Below the pieces are notes generated by a model that saw nothing but the letters and a program-made list of their open reading frames with translations, was not told where the DNA came from and did not search any database. From Chryseobacterium sp. ERMR1:04 (GTDB taxonomy: Bacteria; Bacteroidota; Bacteroidia; Flavobacteriales; Weeksellaceae), in assembly GCF_001297705.1 (NCBI RefSeq), contig NZ_LIRF01000003.1, forward strand, positions 372,001-436,000: DNA of 64,000 nucleotides, written 5' to 3'. The position numbers and the translations under genes are program-made. Numbering within the stretch: the stretch's first letter is position 1; each line of letters starts with the position of its first letter. Positions 10,133-18,849 of the stretch are shown here, in pieces.

Positions 10133-10285
10133 TTAACCTCCGTTCTTTCCAGATTTATTGGTTGTAGAGTTGGGAACATTCTCTTTTTCGTTTTCTTTTG
10201 TCTTTTTCGATAACGAAGAAGTGTTTACATCCTGATCAGCTTGTACTTCTGAAGATTTACCTTTGTTGTTTTCTTTTGGATCCAT
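10133..10285 (-). CDS. Small hydrophilic protein (50 aa)
   Basis: An ATG at 10283-10285 opens a 50-codon frame starting MDPKENNKGKSSEVQADQD and ending NKSGKNGG with TAA at 10133-10135. Composition is Lys/Asn/Ser/Glu-rich with no hydrophobic segment. It shares composition and the NKSGK motif with the 65-residue protein downstream. It lies 10 bp after the DUF4230 stop and is probably cotranscribed. The function is unknown. Confidence 0.6.
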   Translation of the reverse strand: MDPKENNKGKSSEVQADQDVNTSSLSKKTKENEKENVPNSTTNKSGKNGG

Positions 10286-10295
10286 GGTTTTTATT

Positions 10296-10901
10296 TTAGA
10301 GTCCTAAGGTACCAATTTTCCCGGTCTTATCTTCTATGGTGTAATTCAATGCTTTTGCCAGCACGAAGATATTATTCAGGTTTTCTATTAACTGCTGATG
10401 TCCTTCGTTTCTTAGCTTATTTTGATCAATAGAATTAATGGCTACATCTTTAGCCTTTTGAGTTACATTTTTAATGTCTTTTTCAGAGATTCTATTGAAA
10501 AAAGAATCATCCAGAGATTGTATTTCTACACTTGGCGTAATTCTTATATCAGCATTCGGCAGTTCTGTAATGATCAATTTTTTATTGATAGAATCTATCT
10601 CCATTTTCATTTTGTTTAAGTCGTAAGAAACTTGTGCATTGGTTTTCGTGTACGTAATGATGCTGTTGCTCGAAACCTCACTTCCGAACATCTCATAGCC
10701 CATTTTCGTTTTCTGCATGCTTGAAACATTTTGCTCTAAAACCACCATTTTATTCATCTTAGAGATTTGGTTGGTCAGGATGTAATAATCTGATTTCTCC
10801 GTTTTTCCTCCAAGGTTCAAACAAGATTTAAGGCTAAAAAACAGGACCAACATGATGAGAATTCCTGCTAAAAATGGGATAATAATTCTAATATTTTTCA
10901 A
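10296..10901 (-). CDS. DUF4230 domain-containing protein
   Basis: A 201-residue protein with one N-terminal membrane segment (about 7-27) followed by a soluble domain that matches my recollection of DUF4230: a conserved VVLEQNVSSMQKTKMGYEMFG region, then beta-rich and helical parts ending KALNYTIEDKTG. Topology suggests a membrane-anchored protein with its domain outside the cytoplasm. The function is unknown. It follows the thioredoxin-like gene by 2 bp, so the two form an operon with the small hydrophilic genes downstream. Confidence 0.8.
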   Translation of the reverse strand: MKNIRIIIPFLAGILIMLVLFFSLKSCLNLGGKTEKSDYYILTNQISKMNKMVVLEQNVSSMQKTKMGYEMFGSEVSSNSIITYTKTNAQVSYDLNKMKMEIDSINKKLIITELPNADIRITPSVEIQSLDDSFFNRISEKDIKNVTQKAKDVAINSIDQNKLRNEGHQQLIENLNNIFVLAKALNYTIEDKTGKIGTLGL

Positions 10902-10903
10902 AT

Positions 10904-11470
10904 CTATTTTTTAAATATTTCTTTGATCACAGATTGGTCGTCTTTATTTAAAATTTCAACCAAGTCTCTTTCTATATAACCTGTTGTAGGCATTTCTATT
11001 ATCCTTCCAACTTCCTTGCCATATCTTTCAATAATAATAGTAGGAACTTTTTGAATGTTATATAAACCTTCCTCACCAGATGGCGATTCTTTCTTGCGGT
11101 TTACAGCAATAATCGTTAGTTTACCTTCAGGATATTTTGCAGCTTCTAAAACTTTCATCAATCTTGGAAAGTCTCTGTGGCTATCTTCACACCATGTTCC
11201 GATAAAAGCAGTGATATTGTAAGAACCTATTTTATCTTTTTTAAGCTCACTAACCGCTTTTTGATCAATCGCATACTCATCATGCTCTTTCACATACCAA
11301 TCTGCGTAAGGAGCTTTTGTAAATTGCTGTTTGGTTTGAACACCTAAAAGCATTTTCCCATCTTTTGTAGACTCAACTTCGCGGTTCACCACTACTTTTT
11401 GAGCGCTGAACTGTTGGGTTGCCAAGACTAAGCAAGAAATGGTAACAACATTTGTGATTATTTTTTTCAT
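10904..11470 (-). CDS. Exported thioredoxin-like protein with CxxS active site
   Basis: A signal peptide (1-23, ending FSAQ) is followed by a thioredoxin-fold domain. The expected WCxxC site reads WCEDS (93-97), keeping only the first cysteine. The cis-Pro loop KVPTI and a TIIAVNR strand are present. CxxS proteins cannot perform the normal dithiol cycle and usually act as monothiol or isomerase-like factors, so a periplasmic role of that kind is inferred. It is preceded within 2 bp by the MazG-like gene and followed by DUF4230. Confidence 0.85.
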   Translation of the reverse strand: MKKIITNVVTISCLVLATQQFSAQKVVVNREVESTKDGKMLLGVQTKQQFTKAPYADWYVKEHDEYAIDQKAVSELKKDKIGSYNITAFIGTWCEDSHRDFPRLMKVLEAAKYPEGKLTIIAVNRKKESPSGEEGLYNIQKVPTIIIERYGKEVGRIIEMPTTGYIERDLVEILNKDDQSVIKEIFKK

Positions 11471-11471
11471 A

Positions 11472-11939
11472 TTATTTTTCGATAATGGTCTTAAGATCGG
11501 CAGGAGAATAATATTTGTTTTTCAACACTTTATGGTCTGCCTGTCTGTATACATTGAATTTTTCTCCAGATTTTTCATAGAAAGATTCTACTTCTTTTTC
11601 TTTATAGAACGCCACTGTTTCATTGGCTTGCTCTTCATTGTCACAAGCTTTAGACATGTTAGAACGCTGAACTTCGTTGAATAGCTCTACAAATTTATCT
11701 CCCAGTCCGAATTCCAGAACCGCACCACTTAAAACATATTGCAAGTCGCAAAGAGCATCTGCAATTTCTACGATATCATTATCTGCAATTGCTTGTTTTA
11801 ACTCGTTTAATTCTTCTTGTAAAAGCTCAACTCTAAGGTTGCATCTTTCCGGAGAAGGGATTTGTGGGGTATCTAAAATAGGTGCTTTGAAAGTAGTATG
11901 GAATTCTGCTACTTGGTTCAGACTATCAATTTTTTCCAT
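11472..11939 (-). CDS. MazG-like nucleotide pyrophosphohydrolase
   Basis: The 155-residue all-alpha protein shows the MazG/PRA-PH metal-binding layout: EELNEL (42-47), then EIADALCDLQYV (58-69). Such proteins remove pyrophosphate from (d)NTPs or related nucleotides; the substrate cannot be told from sequence. It is the first gene of the 11939-9826 minus-strand cluster. Confidence 0.85.
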   Translation of the reverse strand: MEKIDSLNQVAEFHTTFKAPILDTPQIPSPERCNLRVELLQEELNELKQAIADNDIVEIADALCDLQYVLSGAVLEFGLGDKFVELFNEVQRSNMSKACDNEEQANETVAFYKEKEVESFYEKSGEKFNVYRQADHKVLKNKYYSPADLKTIIEK

Positions 11940-11972
11940 GAAATTTTAAATTTAGAGCAAATATAAAATTTT

Positions 11973-12003
11973 TAGAAGTTAGAAGCTAGAAATTAGAGAT
12001 TAG
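11973..12003. repeat. Short degenerate AGAAGTT-type tandem repeat
   Basis: TTAGAAGTTAGAAGCTAGAA and the following AATTAGAGATTAG form imperfect 7-8-bp tandem units. Apart from this and the terminator at 12225-12254, I see no gene or motif in the 348-bp gap 11940-12287. Confidence 0.4.
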
Positions 12004-12224
12004 TTTTTCAGGTTTTGTCATTGAATGAATGTGGAATTTATTGTTTTAGTTTTAAAATTGAGATGCTTTCAGTATAACAAAGCGAGTGGAAAAACATTGA
12101 AAACTAGATTTTAGCTAAAGCTGAATGAAGATTATCTTTGTTTTAAACTGGCAATTGGAGTGTTGAAATTTATTAGATTTAATTCATAATCAAAATTATT
12201 TATTACCTATTACTCATTACCGAT

Positions 12225-12254
12225 AAAAAAAAGACTGCTCGTTTCCGAACAGCC
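12225..12254 (-). terminator. Terminator of the metalloprotease gene
   Basis: On the minus strand GGCTGTTCG (12254-12246) pairs with CGAGCAGTC (12241-12233), using G-U pairs, around a GAAA tetraloop. An eight-T run follows. Confidence 0.8.
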
Positions 12255-12287
12255 TTTTATCTCAAAGTTTAAAATACTGAAGTTTGA

Positions 12288-15221
12288 TTAGTTTTTAATG
12301 AATCTTTTTGAGATTTCACCGATCTGGATCATATAAGCACCTTTAATAAGACCGCTTACATTTACAGATCCTCTTTGAAGTTTTCCTGAGTTAATGAGTT
12401 TTCCACCCATATCGAAAATTTTATAATCTTCCGAAGTTGTATTAGAAACATTCAGAACATCTCTTACAGGATTTGGATATAATTTAATATCAGTCAATAA
12501 GTTTTTAGGGTCTGATAATACTCCTTTTCCTGAAGAAACGATGTTTAATGTATAGTCTTCAACTTGCCCGTAGGTGTATGATCCACAAGATGATGTTGGG
12601 ATAGAGCTGTATTGCATCATTACTCTCATTCTTGTAGTTCCTACGGTTGCTGTTCCAGGAATCGTGATGCTTCCTGTAGCTGGAGTGGTGGTAGAACCTG
12701 CTTTAGACCAAGCTAATTCTCCGCTATCCGTAAAGTCGCCATCACCGTTGTAATCAATATATACTGCATACGCTTCGCTGTAGTTGGTTGAAGTCCAAAC
12801 CGGTGTTACAGAAATAGCATAAGCACTTCCTCTTGTAACATTCGTAGAAATTGCGGTGAAGTTTTCATAACCCGCAGTTCCTGTGGAGGTGTTATTGATG
12901 GTTCCGAATTTTACATTTCCTATTCTCTCGTCAGCAGTATTTGTTGAAGTAGCTGAGCAATAAGAAACGGCACTTCCTGCAAGAGTTGTAACGCTCACAG
13001 AATTACTGGCAACCGAAATATTTCCTGCAGCGTCTTTTGCTTTAACCGTGAAATTATAATTCGTTGATGGTGTTAAACTTGTCACGGTATAAGAAGTTGA
13101 AGCTGTAGATCCAATCAATGAAGTTCCTTGGTATACGTCATAGCCTGTAACGCCTACAGCATCCGTTGCTCCGCTCCAAGACAAGTTTGTGCTTGTAGAA
13201 GTCGTTCCAGAAGCTGAAAGGGTAGCGGCAGTTGGAGCAGTTGTATCAATAATTCCTGAACCTGCATTTACAGTAATATTAGCATTGTTTACATCAAAGA
13301 AAATATGATTAGATCCTTTTACCATAATTCTTCCTGTAGTGGTAGCAGAATTTGGAATAGTTACCGCTTGTGTTCCATCGTTTGGAGTTCCTGCTAATAA
13401 GGTCGTCCAGGTATTTCCACTGTCTGTAGACCAAAGGATGTCTACATTGGCTGCGTTAACCCCGTTTGCGGTGGTTCCTGCCACATTCCAGGTTACGGTT
13501 TGAGAGCTTCCGCCTGTATATGCTATTGCTGAATTTTGAGAACTCACACTGAATGGTCCCGCTGTTCCGTTTACGGTAACAATGGCGTCATCAGAATTAT
13601 TTCCGGCACCTCCGGCTCTGTTATCACGAACGGTAAATCTGAAATTCAGCGTTCTGGCGACATTAGACAAAGCTTCAACTGTAATTTCTGACCCAGCTGT
13701 TGTGGTGGCTCCTGTTAAAACGGAAGCCATTCTTGGAAAGTATCTTACTGGCGAAGCAGTTGGCGTCCAAGATCTGAAATTAGGACCTGTTGCTTTTGTA
13801 GCACTTGCAGCTGAGCTTGCTCCTGTCTGAGAAGAAGAGGCGCTATCCATTTGCTCCCAAATATAAGTTAGAGAATCTCCATTGGCATCAGTTCCTGTTC
13901 CGGTTAATACAAATGGAGTTCCTTTAGGGATGGTATAATCTAAACCTGCGTTAGCGGTTGGAATTGAATTTCCTGTTGATGTGCTTACCGGACAAGTTTT
14001 AGCTTTAATATTATTGGTGATTTGCTGAATGCTTACCGCATGAAAAAACGAATCTGAATGAGGCTGGACATCCTGAGCTGTAATTCCTGCATATCCCATG
14101 ATCGTTGATCCTGAACCAGGTTCTACATTCACGCCAGTTCCTTCATTGGTATGAGAGAACGTGTGGTTTCCTCCGAATTGATGACCCATTTCATGAGCTA
14201 CATAATCGATATCGAAATTATCTCCTGACGGAATAGCATCTGCCGGAGAAGTATATCCGCTACCTTTTGAGCCGTTGGTGCAAACGCAACCGATACAGCC
14301 CGCATTTCCTCCGCCTCCGGAAGCTCCAAATAAGTGGCCAATGTCATAATTCGCTTCTCCAATAACTGAAGTTAAAGTAGATTGAAGTTGAGAATTCCAG
14401 CTGCTCATTCCTGAAGCTGCCGCGTAAGGATCTGTAGAAGCATTGGTATAAATTACCGCATCATTATTAGCGATAAGCACCATTCTGGCTGCAAAATCTT
14501 TTTCAAAAACTCCGTTTACACGAGTCATGGTGTTGTTCATTGCGGCTAAAGCATTGGCTTTTGTTCCTCCGAAATAAGCAGTATATTCTCCTGTGCTTGA
14601 AAGTGCGAGTCTGAAGGTTCTTAGTTTGGCATCATCAGCGTTGGGTCTTGCTGCGAGGCTATTTGTATTGGCAACACCTTTTTGAGCAACATCAATTACG
14701 GAGCACTCAAATTTATTAAGATCATCTTTTTTATCTGATTTTTTGTAAACCACATACGTAGAAAGATCTTTAGTATAAGGTTCAATGAAAACGGCCGATT
14801 TATCGCCATAAATTTCCATTGAAGATAATCCTAGTTGGGAAATACTAAAGTAAACGGTAGAATTTGGATCGTCAAGACCTTCACCAACATAAGATTTGAT
14901 GTCAGGATACTTTGCAGCCAATTGGGGATCGAAGTTTGAATTTTCTTTTACTTTAAAATTTTCCATTTTCCCTTCTGAGTTCGGGAAAGAAATAATGATC
15001 ATGGATTTTTCACCCACAGCCAGTCTTTTGGGAGCTTTAGCCAATATGCTTTTCAGTCCGTTGATATCAAGGCTGAAAACCTTCGGATTGGTAACAAAAT
15101 TTTTGTTTTCGAAGACTTCTGAATTTGTTTTTCTTGAGCCTTCAGACCAAAGACGATCTGTCTGAGCGAAAGAAATGCCCGTGATGAGAAGCATTCCGAT
15201 CATTGATAATTGTTTTTTCAT
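12288..15221 (-). CDS. Secreted reprolysin-type metalloprotease, T9SS substrate
   Basis: A 977-residue exported zinc protease. The frame is open 20 codons further upstream, but MKKQLSMIGMLLITGISFAQ at 15221 is a proper signal peptide and was chosen as start. Domains in order: a propeptide-like region (about 20-200); an M12B/reprolysin-like domain with HEMGHQFGGNH (about 341-351) and the Met-turn region SGSTIMGYAG; beta-rich regions; a fibronectin type III domain (about 655-745); a GEVED-type domain with YNGDGDFTDSGELAW; and a C-terminal T9SS sorting domain starting LYPNPVRDVLNVSN. It should cross the outer membrane through the type IX system and degrade extracellular protein. Confidence 0.93.
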   Translation of the reverse strand: MKKQLSMIGMLLITGISFAQTDRLWSEGSRKTNSEVFENKNFVTNPKVFSLDINGLKSILAKAPKRLAVGEKSMIIISFPNSEGKMENFKVKENSNFDPQLAAKYPDIKSYVGEGLDDPNSTVYFSISQLGLSSMEIYGDKSAVFIEPYTKDLSTYVVYKKSDKKDDLNKFECSVIDVAQKGVANTNSLAARPNADDAKLRTFRLALSSTGEYTAYFGGTKANALAAMNNTMTRVNGVFEKDFAARMVLIANNDAVIYTNASTDPYAAASGMSSWNSQLQSTLTSVIGEANYDIGHLFGASGGGGNAGCIGCVCTNGSKGSGYTSPADAIPSGDNFDIDYVAHEMGHQFGGNHTFSHTNEGTGVNVEPGSGSTIMGYAGITAQDVQPHSDSFFHAVSIQQITNNIKAKTCPVSTSTGNSIPTANAGLDYTIPKGTPFVLTGTGTDANGDSLTYIWEQMDSASSSQTGASSAASATKATGPNFRSWTPTASPVRYFPRMASVLTGATTTAGSEITVEALSNVARTLNFRFTVRDNRAGGAGNNSDDAIVTVNGTAGPFSVSSQNSAIAYTGGSSQTVTWNVAGTTANGVNAANVDILWSTDSGNTWTTLLAGTPNDGTQAVTIPNSATTTGRIMVKGSNHIFFDVNNANITVNAGSGIIDTTAPTAATLSASGTTSTSTNLSWSGATDAVGVTGYDVYQGTSLIGSTASTSYTVTSLTPSTNYNFTVKAKDAAGNISVASNSVSVTTLAGSAVSYCSATSTNTADERIGNVKFGTINNTSTGTAGYENFTAISTNVTRGSAYAISVTPVWTSTNYSEAYAVYIDYNGDGDFTDSGELAWSKAGSTTTPATGSITIPGTATVGTTRMRVMMQYSSIPTSSCGSYTYGQVEDYTLNIVSSGKGVLSDPKNLLTDIKLYPNPVRDVLNVSNTTSEDYKIFDMGGKLINSGKLQRGSVNVSGLIKGAYMIQIGEISKRFIKN

Positions 15222-15368
15222 ATAAATATTATTTTGATTGTGGAATATCAAAGCTAATAAATTTTTAATCACGAAAAACAAAATTATTTAAGAAGATTTA
15301 TGATAATATATTCAAATTATTATGCAATACATTGAGTGTAATTTAATACAGAATGTTTTTAAAAATAA

Positions 15369-15397
15369 AATAGCACACGCAAAACACGTGTGCTATT
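15369..15397 (-). terminator. Terminator of the acyl-CoA dehydrogenase gene
   Basis: ATAGCACACG (15370-15379) pairs perfectly with CGTGTGCTAT (15387-15396). On the minus strand the stem is followed by TTTTATTTTT, which fits termination of the gene ending at 15475. Confidence 0.8.
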
Positions 15398-15474
15398 CAA
15401 TTATGATCATATAATTCTAATTTTTACATTTTATCATCGAAAACAAATCCGTGATATTTTGTATTCATATAAAA

Positions 15475-16614
15475 TTATTTTGTAATATCTCTACCAATAA
15501 CTAGTCTTTGGATCTCAGAAGTTCCTTCTCCAATAGTACATAATTTAGAGTCTCTGTAATATTTTTCAGCAGGGAAGTCTTTAGTATATCCGTAACCACC
15601 AAAGATCTGAACTGCATTGTTAGCAATTCTTACACAAGCTTCAGAAGCGTATAATTTTGCCATAGCTCCTTCTCTTGTCATTTTTTGCTTAGCATTTTTC
15701 AATGTTGAAGCTCTTTGGATCAATAATTCAGATGCATCGATCTCTGTAGCCATATCAGCCAACATAAAGTTGATTGCCTGGAATTCAGAAATTGATTTCC
15801 CGAACTGATGTCTTTCTTTAGCATATTTTAAAGCAGCTTTGTAAGCTCCTCTTGCAGTACCTAAACTTAAGGCAGCGATAGAAATTCTACCTCCGTCAAG
15901 AATTTTCATTGCTTGTTTGAAACCTTCTCCAACTTCTCCTAAACGGTGAGAATCTGGAACTCTAACGTTGTCGAAAATCAATTCTGCCGTTTCAGAAGCA
16001 CGCATTCCTAATTTGTTCTCTTTTTTACCAGAAGAAAAACCAGTCATTCCTTTTTCTAATACGAAAGCGGTAGAGTTGTTTTTAGCACCAATTTCTCCAG
16101 TTCTTGTCATTACAACAGCAATATCACCAGAGATTGCGTGGGTAATAAAGTTTTTAGCACCGCTGATGATCCAGTCATCTCCATCTCTTACGGCAGTGGT
16201 AGACATTCCTCCAGAATCTGAACCTGTGTTGTGTTCTGTTAGTCCCCAAGCTCCGATTACTTTACCAGAAGCCAATTGAGGAAGCCATTTGTGTCTTTGC
16301 TCTTCGTTTCCAAACTCATAAATATGGTTGGTACAAAGAGAGTTGTGTGCTGCTACAGAAAGCCCGATAGATGGATCTACCTGAGAGATCTCATCCAGGA
16401 TCGTAACATATTCGTGATAACCAAGACCAGAACCTCCATACTGTTCAGGAATAACAATCCCCATGAAACCCATCTCTCCTAATTGATGAAATAAATCTTT
16501 TGGAAAAGTTTGGCTTTCATCCCATTCCATAATATTCGGTCTGATATTTTTTTCAGCAAATTCTCTTGCCGTTTCAGCTATCATTTTAATGTTGTCCATT
16601 GTTTCTGTATTCAT
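15475..16614 (-). CDS. Acyl-CoA dehydrogenase
   Basis: A FAD enzyme that introduces the alpha-beta double bond into acyl-CoA. From the ATG at 16614 it is 379 residues, the standard length; an upstream ATG adds eight atypical residues. Motifs: GFMGIVIPEQYGGSG, GLTEHNTGSD, the FAD loop FITHA, and the C-terminal YTKDFPAEKYYRDSK followed by IGEGTSEIQ, whose GEG glutamate is the probable catalytic base. Short/branched-chain substrates are likely but not proven. It is a single gene. Confidence 0.95.
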   Translation of the reverse strand: MNTETMDNIKMIAETAREFAEKNIRPNIMEWDESQTFPKDLFHQLGEMGFMGIVIPEQYGGSGLGYHEYVTILDEISQVDPSIGLSVAAHNSLCTNHIYEFGNEEQRHKWLPQLASGKVIGAWGLTEHNTGSDSGGMSTTAVRDGDDWIISGAKNFITHAISGDIAVVMTRTGEIGAKNNSTAFVLEKGMTGFSSGKKENKLGMRASETAELIFDNVRVPDSHRLGEVGEGFKQAMKILDGGRISIAALSLGTARGAYKAALKYAKERHQFGKSISEFQAINFMLADMATEIDASELLIQRASTLKNAKQKMTREGAMAKLYASEACVRIANNAVQIFGGYGYTKDFPAEKYYRDSKLCTIGEGTSEIQRLVIGRDITK

Positions 16615-16806
16615 AAAGGTAAAATAGTTAGTGCCCAAAGATACTTAAATTGTTGGTATACGAAAAAAAATTATTTTTAACATGTTATTTAATTGACAAA
16701 GTTTTAATTATCAATTTTTTATATTTCAACATTTAATGATTTCTTAATGAAAAATTAAAAATTGTAAGGGGTTTAATTTACTATTTTAGCCTCCCAATTT
16801 TAAAGC

Positions 16807-18675
16807 ATGAAAAAACTTCTCCTTCCTATCATTTTATTTTCGTCTTATATTTCTGCACAGGCTCCAGCAGGATATTACAACGGAACAACAGGGCTTACGG
16901 GTTATGCTCTGAAGTCCAAAATTCACGATATCATTTCTGAAAGGAATATCAACTGGAATTATGATAACCTGCAAGCGCTATATAATCAGACAGATTTGGA
17001 TATATATTATGATCATGATGCAAGCAATACGACACTATTATTAGATATGTATTCTGAAATACCTTCTGGGCCGGATGCTTACGAATATACAACCGCTCAG
17101 ATCATTTCTGGCGCCGGAGCTGAAGGGTTGGGGTACAATAGGGAACATGCGGTTCCACAAAGTACATTTAACAGCAATTACCCAATGTATTCTGATCTGC
17201 ATTTTGTGATTCCTACGGATGCAAGGATCAATCAGTTGCGAAATAATTACCCTTATGGAATTGGTAATTCTACAGTACATTACACTTTTTCAAACTCCTC
17301 TAAAATTGCTAATAGCGCTATTCCTAATTATGCGTACACCAACAGAGTGTATGAACCGATTAATGAATTTAAAGGGGATATTGCGAGAATGCTTTTGTAT
17401 TTTGTGGCACGATATGAAGATAAATTGCCGTCATTTAATTATTTCACTAATATTAATCCGGCCATAGACAGATCTCCTTTGGACGGGACGGCGGAAAGGG
17501 CATTTGATCCGGAATATATCGCAATGCTTATTCAGTGGCATAACCAGGATGCAGTTTCTCAACGGGAGATTGACCGAAATAATGCAATATATAGTATTCA
17601 AAATAATAGAAATCCGTTTATTGATAATCCGCAATGGGTAAATGCAATCTGGGGACAGTCGCCAGATGCTGTAGCGCCTCAAGCGCCTTCTAATCTTACG
17701 GTTTCCCAGACCGGGGCATATTTTGCTAATTTAAGTTGGTCAGCAAGTTCAAGTTCTGATGTTATTGGATATAATATCTATCAAAACGGGACTTTTTTGA
17801 AATCAACAAAATCAACAACGATAAGTATTGACCATCTCACACCCTCTACTACTTATAATTATACGGTAAAAGCCTATGATAATGGCTATTTGAATTCTCC
17901 GGACAGTAATGTTGCTAGTGCAAGTACCTTAAATTCAGATAGCTTTGCTAAAGATTTAATAATTAGCAAATATTTAGAAGGGACTGCAGACAATAAAGCC
18001 ATAGAAATTACTAATAGAACAGGACATCCGGTGAATTTAAGTGATTACAGATTGTCTATTCAGGCATATGGGAACAATAATTACTATTTTCCAGCGCCCT
18101 TTGAAATGGAAGGGGTTATTCAAAACAACGAAAGTTTTGTTATTGTAAATCCGAATTCAAATTTTAGTTGTTTTACAATCAGTCAGGCGAAATTTGCAAC
18201 GGCAGCTCCTCAAATGGCTTTTGATGGAAGTAGGTATTTGGAACTGAGATACAAATCGGCCACGGTGGATGCAATTGGCGTTAAGAACCAATCTAATTCT
18301 TCTACACTTGCCAATGTTTCTCTTTATAGAAAAAATACTGTCAACCAACCTAATCTAACATTTACTATCAACGAGTGGGATTCTTATCCGTCTGATTACT
18401 GTCAAAATATTGGTGGAACGTTATCAACAATTGATCCTGTTGCTTCAAACAAAGAGTTTAAAATATATCCTAATCCTGTTAACGAAAATCTTTTTGTAGA
18501 TGGGAATGAAATAGAAAATATTAAAACAGCACAGATCATAGATTTCTCTGGGAAGTTAATTTATACGGAGAAAGCTCCTTTTAAAAATAAGAAAAATATT
18601 TCTGTACAAAACTTGCCATTGGGAATGTATTTATTAAATCTTGACGGAAAAATATATCAGTTTATCAAGAGGTAA
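16807..18675 (+). CDS. Secreted endonuclease I family nuclease, T9SS substrate
   Basis: A 622-residue exported nuclease. A signal peptide (1-19, ending ISAQ) leads into an endonuclease I domain with REHAVPQSTFN (about 112-122) and DLHFVIPTDARINQLRNNYP, the EndA/EndoI signature. A fibronectin type III domain (about 292-375), a lamin-tail-like beta domain starting DLIISKYLEG (about 380-540), and a T9SS C-terminal domain (IYPNPVNENLFVDG to the end) follow. It probably degrades extracellular DNA for nutrients. Confidence 0.92.
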   Translation: MKKLLLPIILFSSYISAQAPAGYYNGTTGLTGYALKSKIHDIISERNINWNYDNLQALYNQTDLDIYYDHDASNTTLLLDMYSEIPSGPDAYEYTTAQIISGAGAEGLGYNREHAVPQSTFNSNYPMYSDLHFVIPTDARINQLRNNYPYGIGNSTVHYTFSNSSKIANSAIPNYAYTNRVYEPINEFKGDIARMLLYFVARYEDKLPSFNYFTNINPAIDRSPLDGTAERAFDPEYIAMLIQWHNQDAVSQREIDRNNAIYSIQNNRNPFIDNPQWVNAIWGQSPDAVAPQAPSNLTVSQTGAYFANLSWSASSSSDVIGYNIYQNGTFLKSTKSTTISIDHLTPSTTYNYTVKAYDNGYLNSPDSNVASASTLNSDSFAKDLIISKYLEGTADNKAIEITNRTGHPVNLSDYRLSIQAYGNNNYYFPAPFEMEGVIQNNESFVIVNPNSNFSCFTISQAKFATAAPQMAFDGSRYLELRYKSATVDAIGVKNQSNSSTLANVSLYRKNTVNQPNLTFTINEWDSYPSDYCQNIGGTLSTIDPVASNKEFKIYPNPVNENLFVDGNEIENIKTAQIIDFSGKLIYTEKAPFKNKKNISVQNLPLGMYLLNLDGKIYQFIKR

Positions 18676-18763
18676 ATTGAGACTAAGATATAATTAAACC
18701 TAATTTTTGGTTTCATAATTTCATGATAATCTTTGTAAAACCTTGTATGCAAAGCTTAATTGA

Positions 18764-18783
18764 TATAAGCAGATTCACTAATA
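18764..18783 (+). promoter_or_regulatory. SatD upstream palindrome, copy 1 (degenerate)
   Basis: TATAAG-N8-CTAATA at 18764-18783 matches the two perfect copies downstream with one mismatch. Its start is exactly 29 bp before the start of copy 2. Confidence 0.55.
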
Positions 18784-18792
18784 ATCATTATC

Positions 18793-18812
18793 TATAAGTG
18801 TTTCTGCTTATA
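18793..18812 (+). promoter_or_regulatory. SatD upstream palindrome, copy 2
   Basis: TATAAGTGTTTCTGCTTATA: perfect 6-bp arms TATAAG/CTTATA with an 8-bp spacer. Its start is 29 bp before the start of copy 3. A likely binding site for a dimeric regulator. Confidence 0.65.
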
Positions 18813-18821
18813 TTTTTTATT

Positions 18822-18841
18822 TATAAGTAATTATGCTTATA
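18822..18841 (+). promoter_or_regulatory. SatD upstream palindrome, copy 3, overlapping the promoter
   Basis: TATAAGTAATTATGCTTATA: perfect arms, and its last four bases form the start of the TATATTTG -7 box. Binding here should block RNA polymerase. Confidence 0.65.
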
Positions 18842-18845
18842 TTTG
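18838..18845 (+). promoter_or_regulatory. -7 promoter box of satD-DUF3307
   Basis: TATATTTG is an exact TAnnTTTG match. The ATG begins 5 bp after it, so the transcript would be nearly leaderless. Confidence 0.55.
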
Positions 18846-18849
18846 CAAA

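Noticed and set aside
15222..15281. Upstream extension of the metalloprotease to 15281
   Set aside because: It would place an extra membrane-like stretch before a complete signal peptide; MKKQLSMIGMLL is the natural start.
18764..18841. The 29-bp-periodic repeats as a CRISPR fragment or iterons
   Set aside because: Only three short palindromes with no spacers of protospacer length, no cas or rep gene, and one overlaps a promoter; an operator array is more likely.
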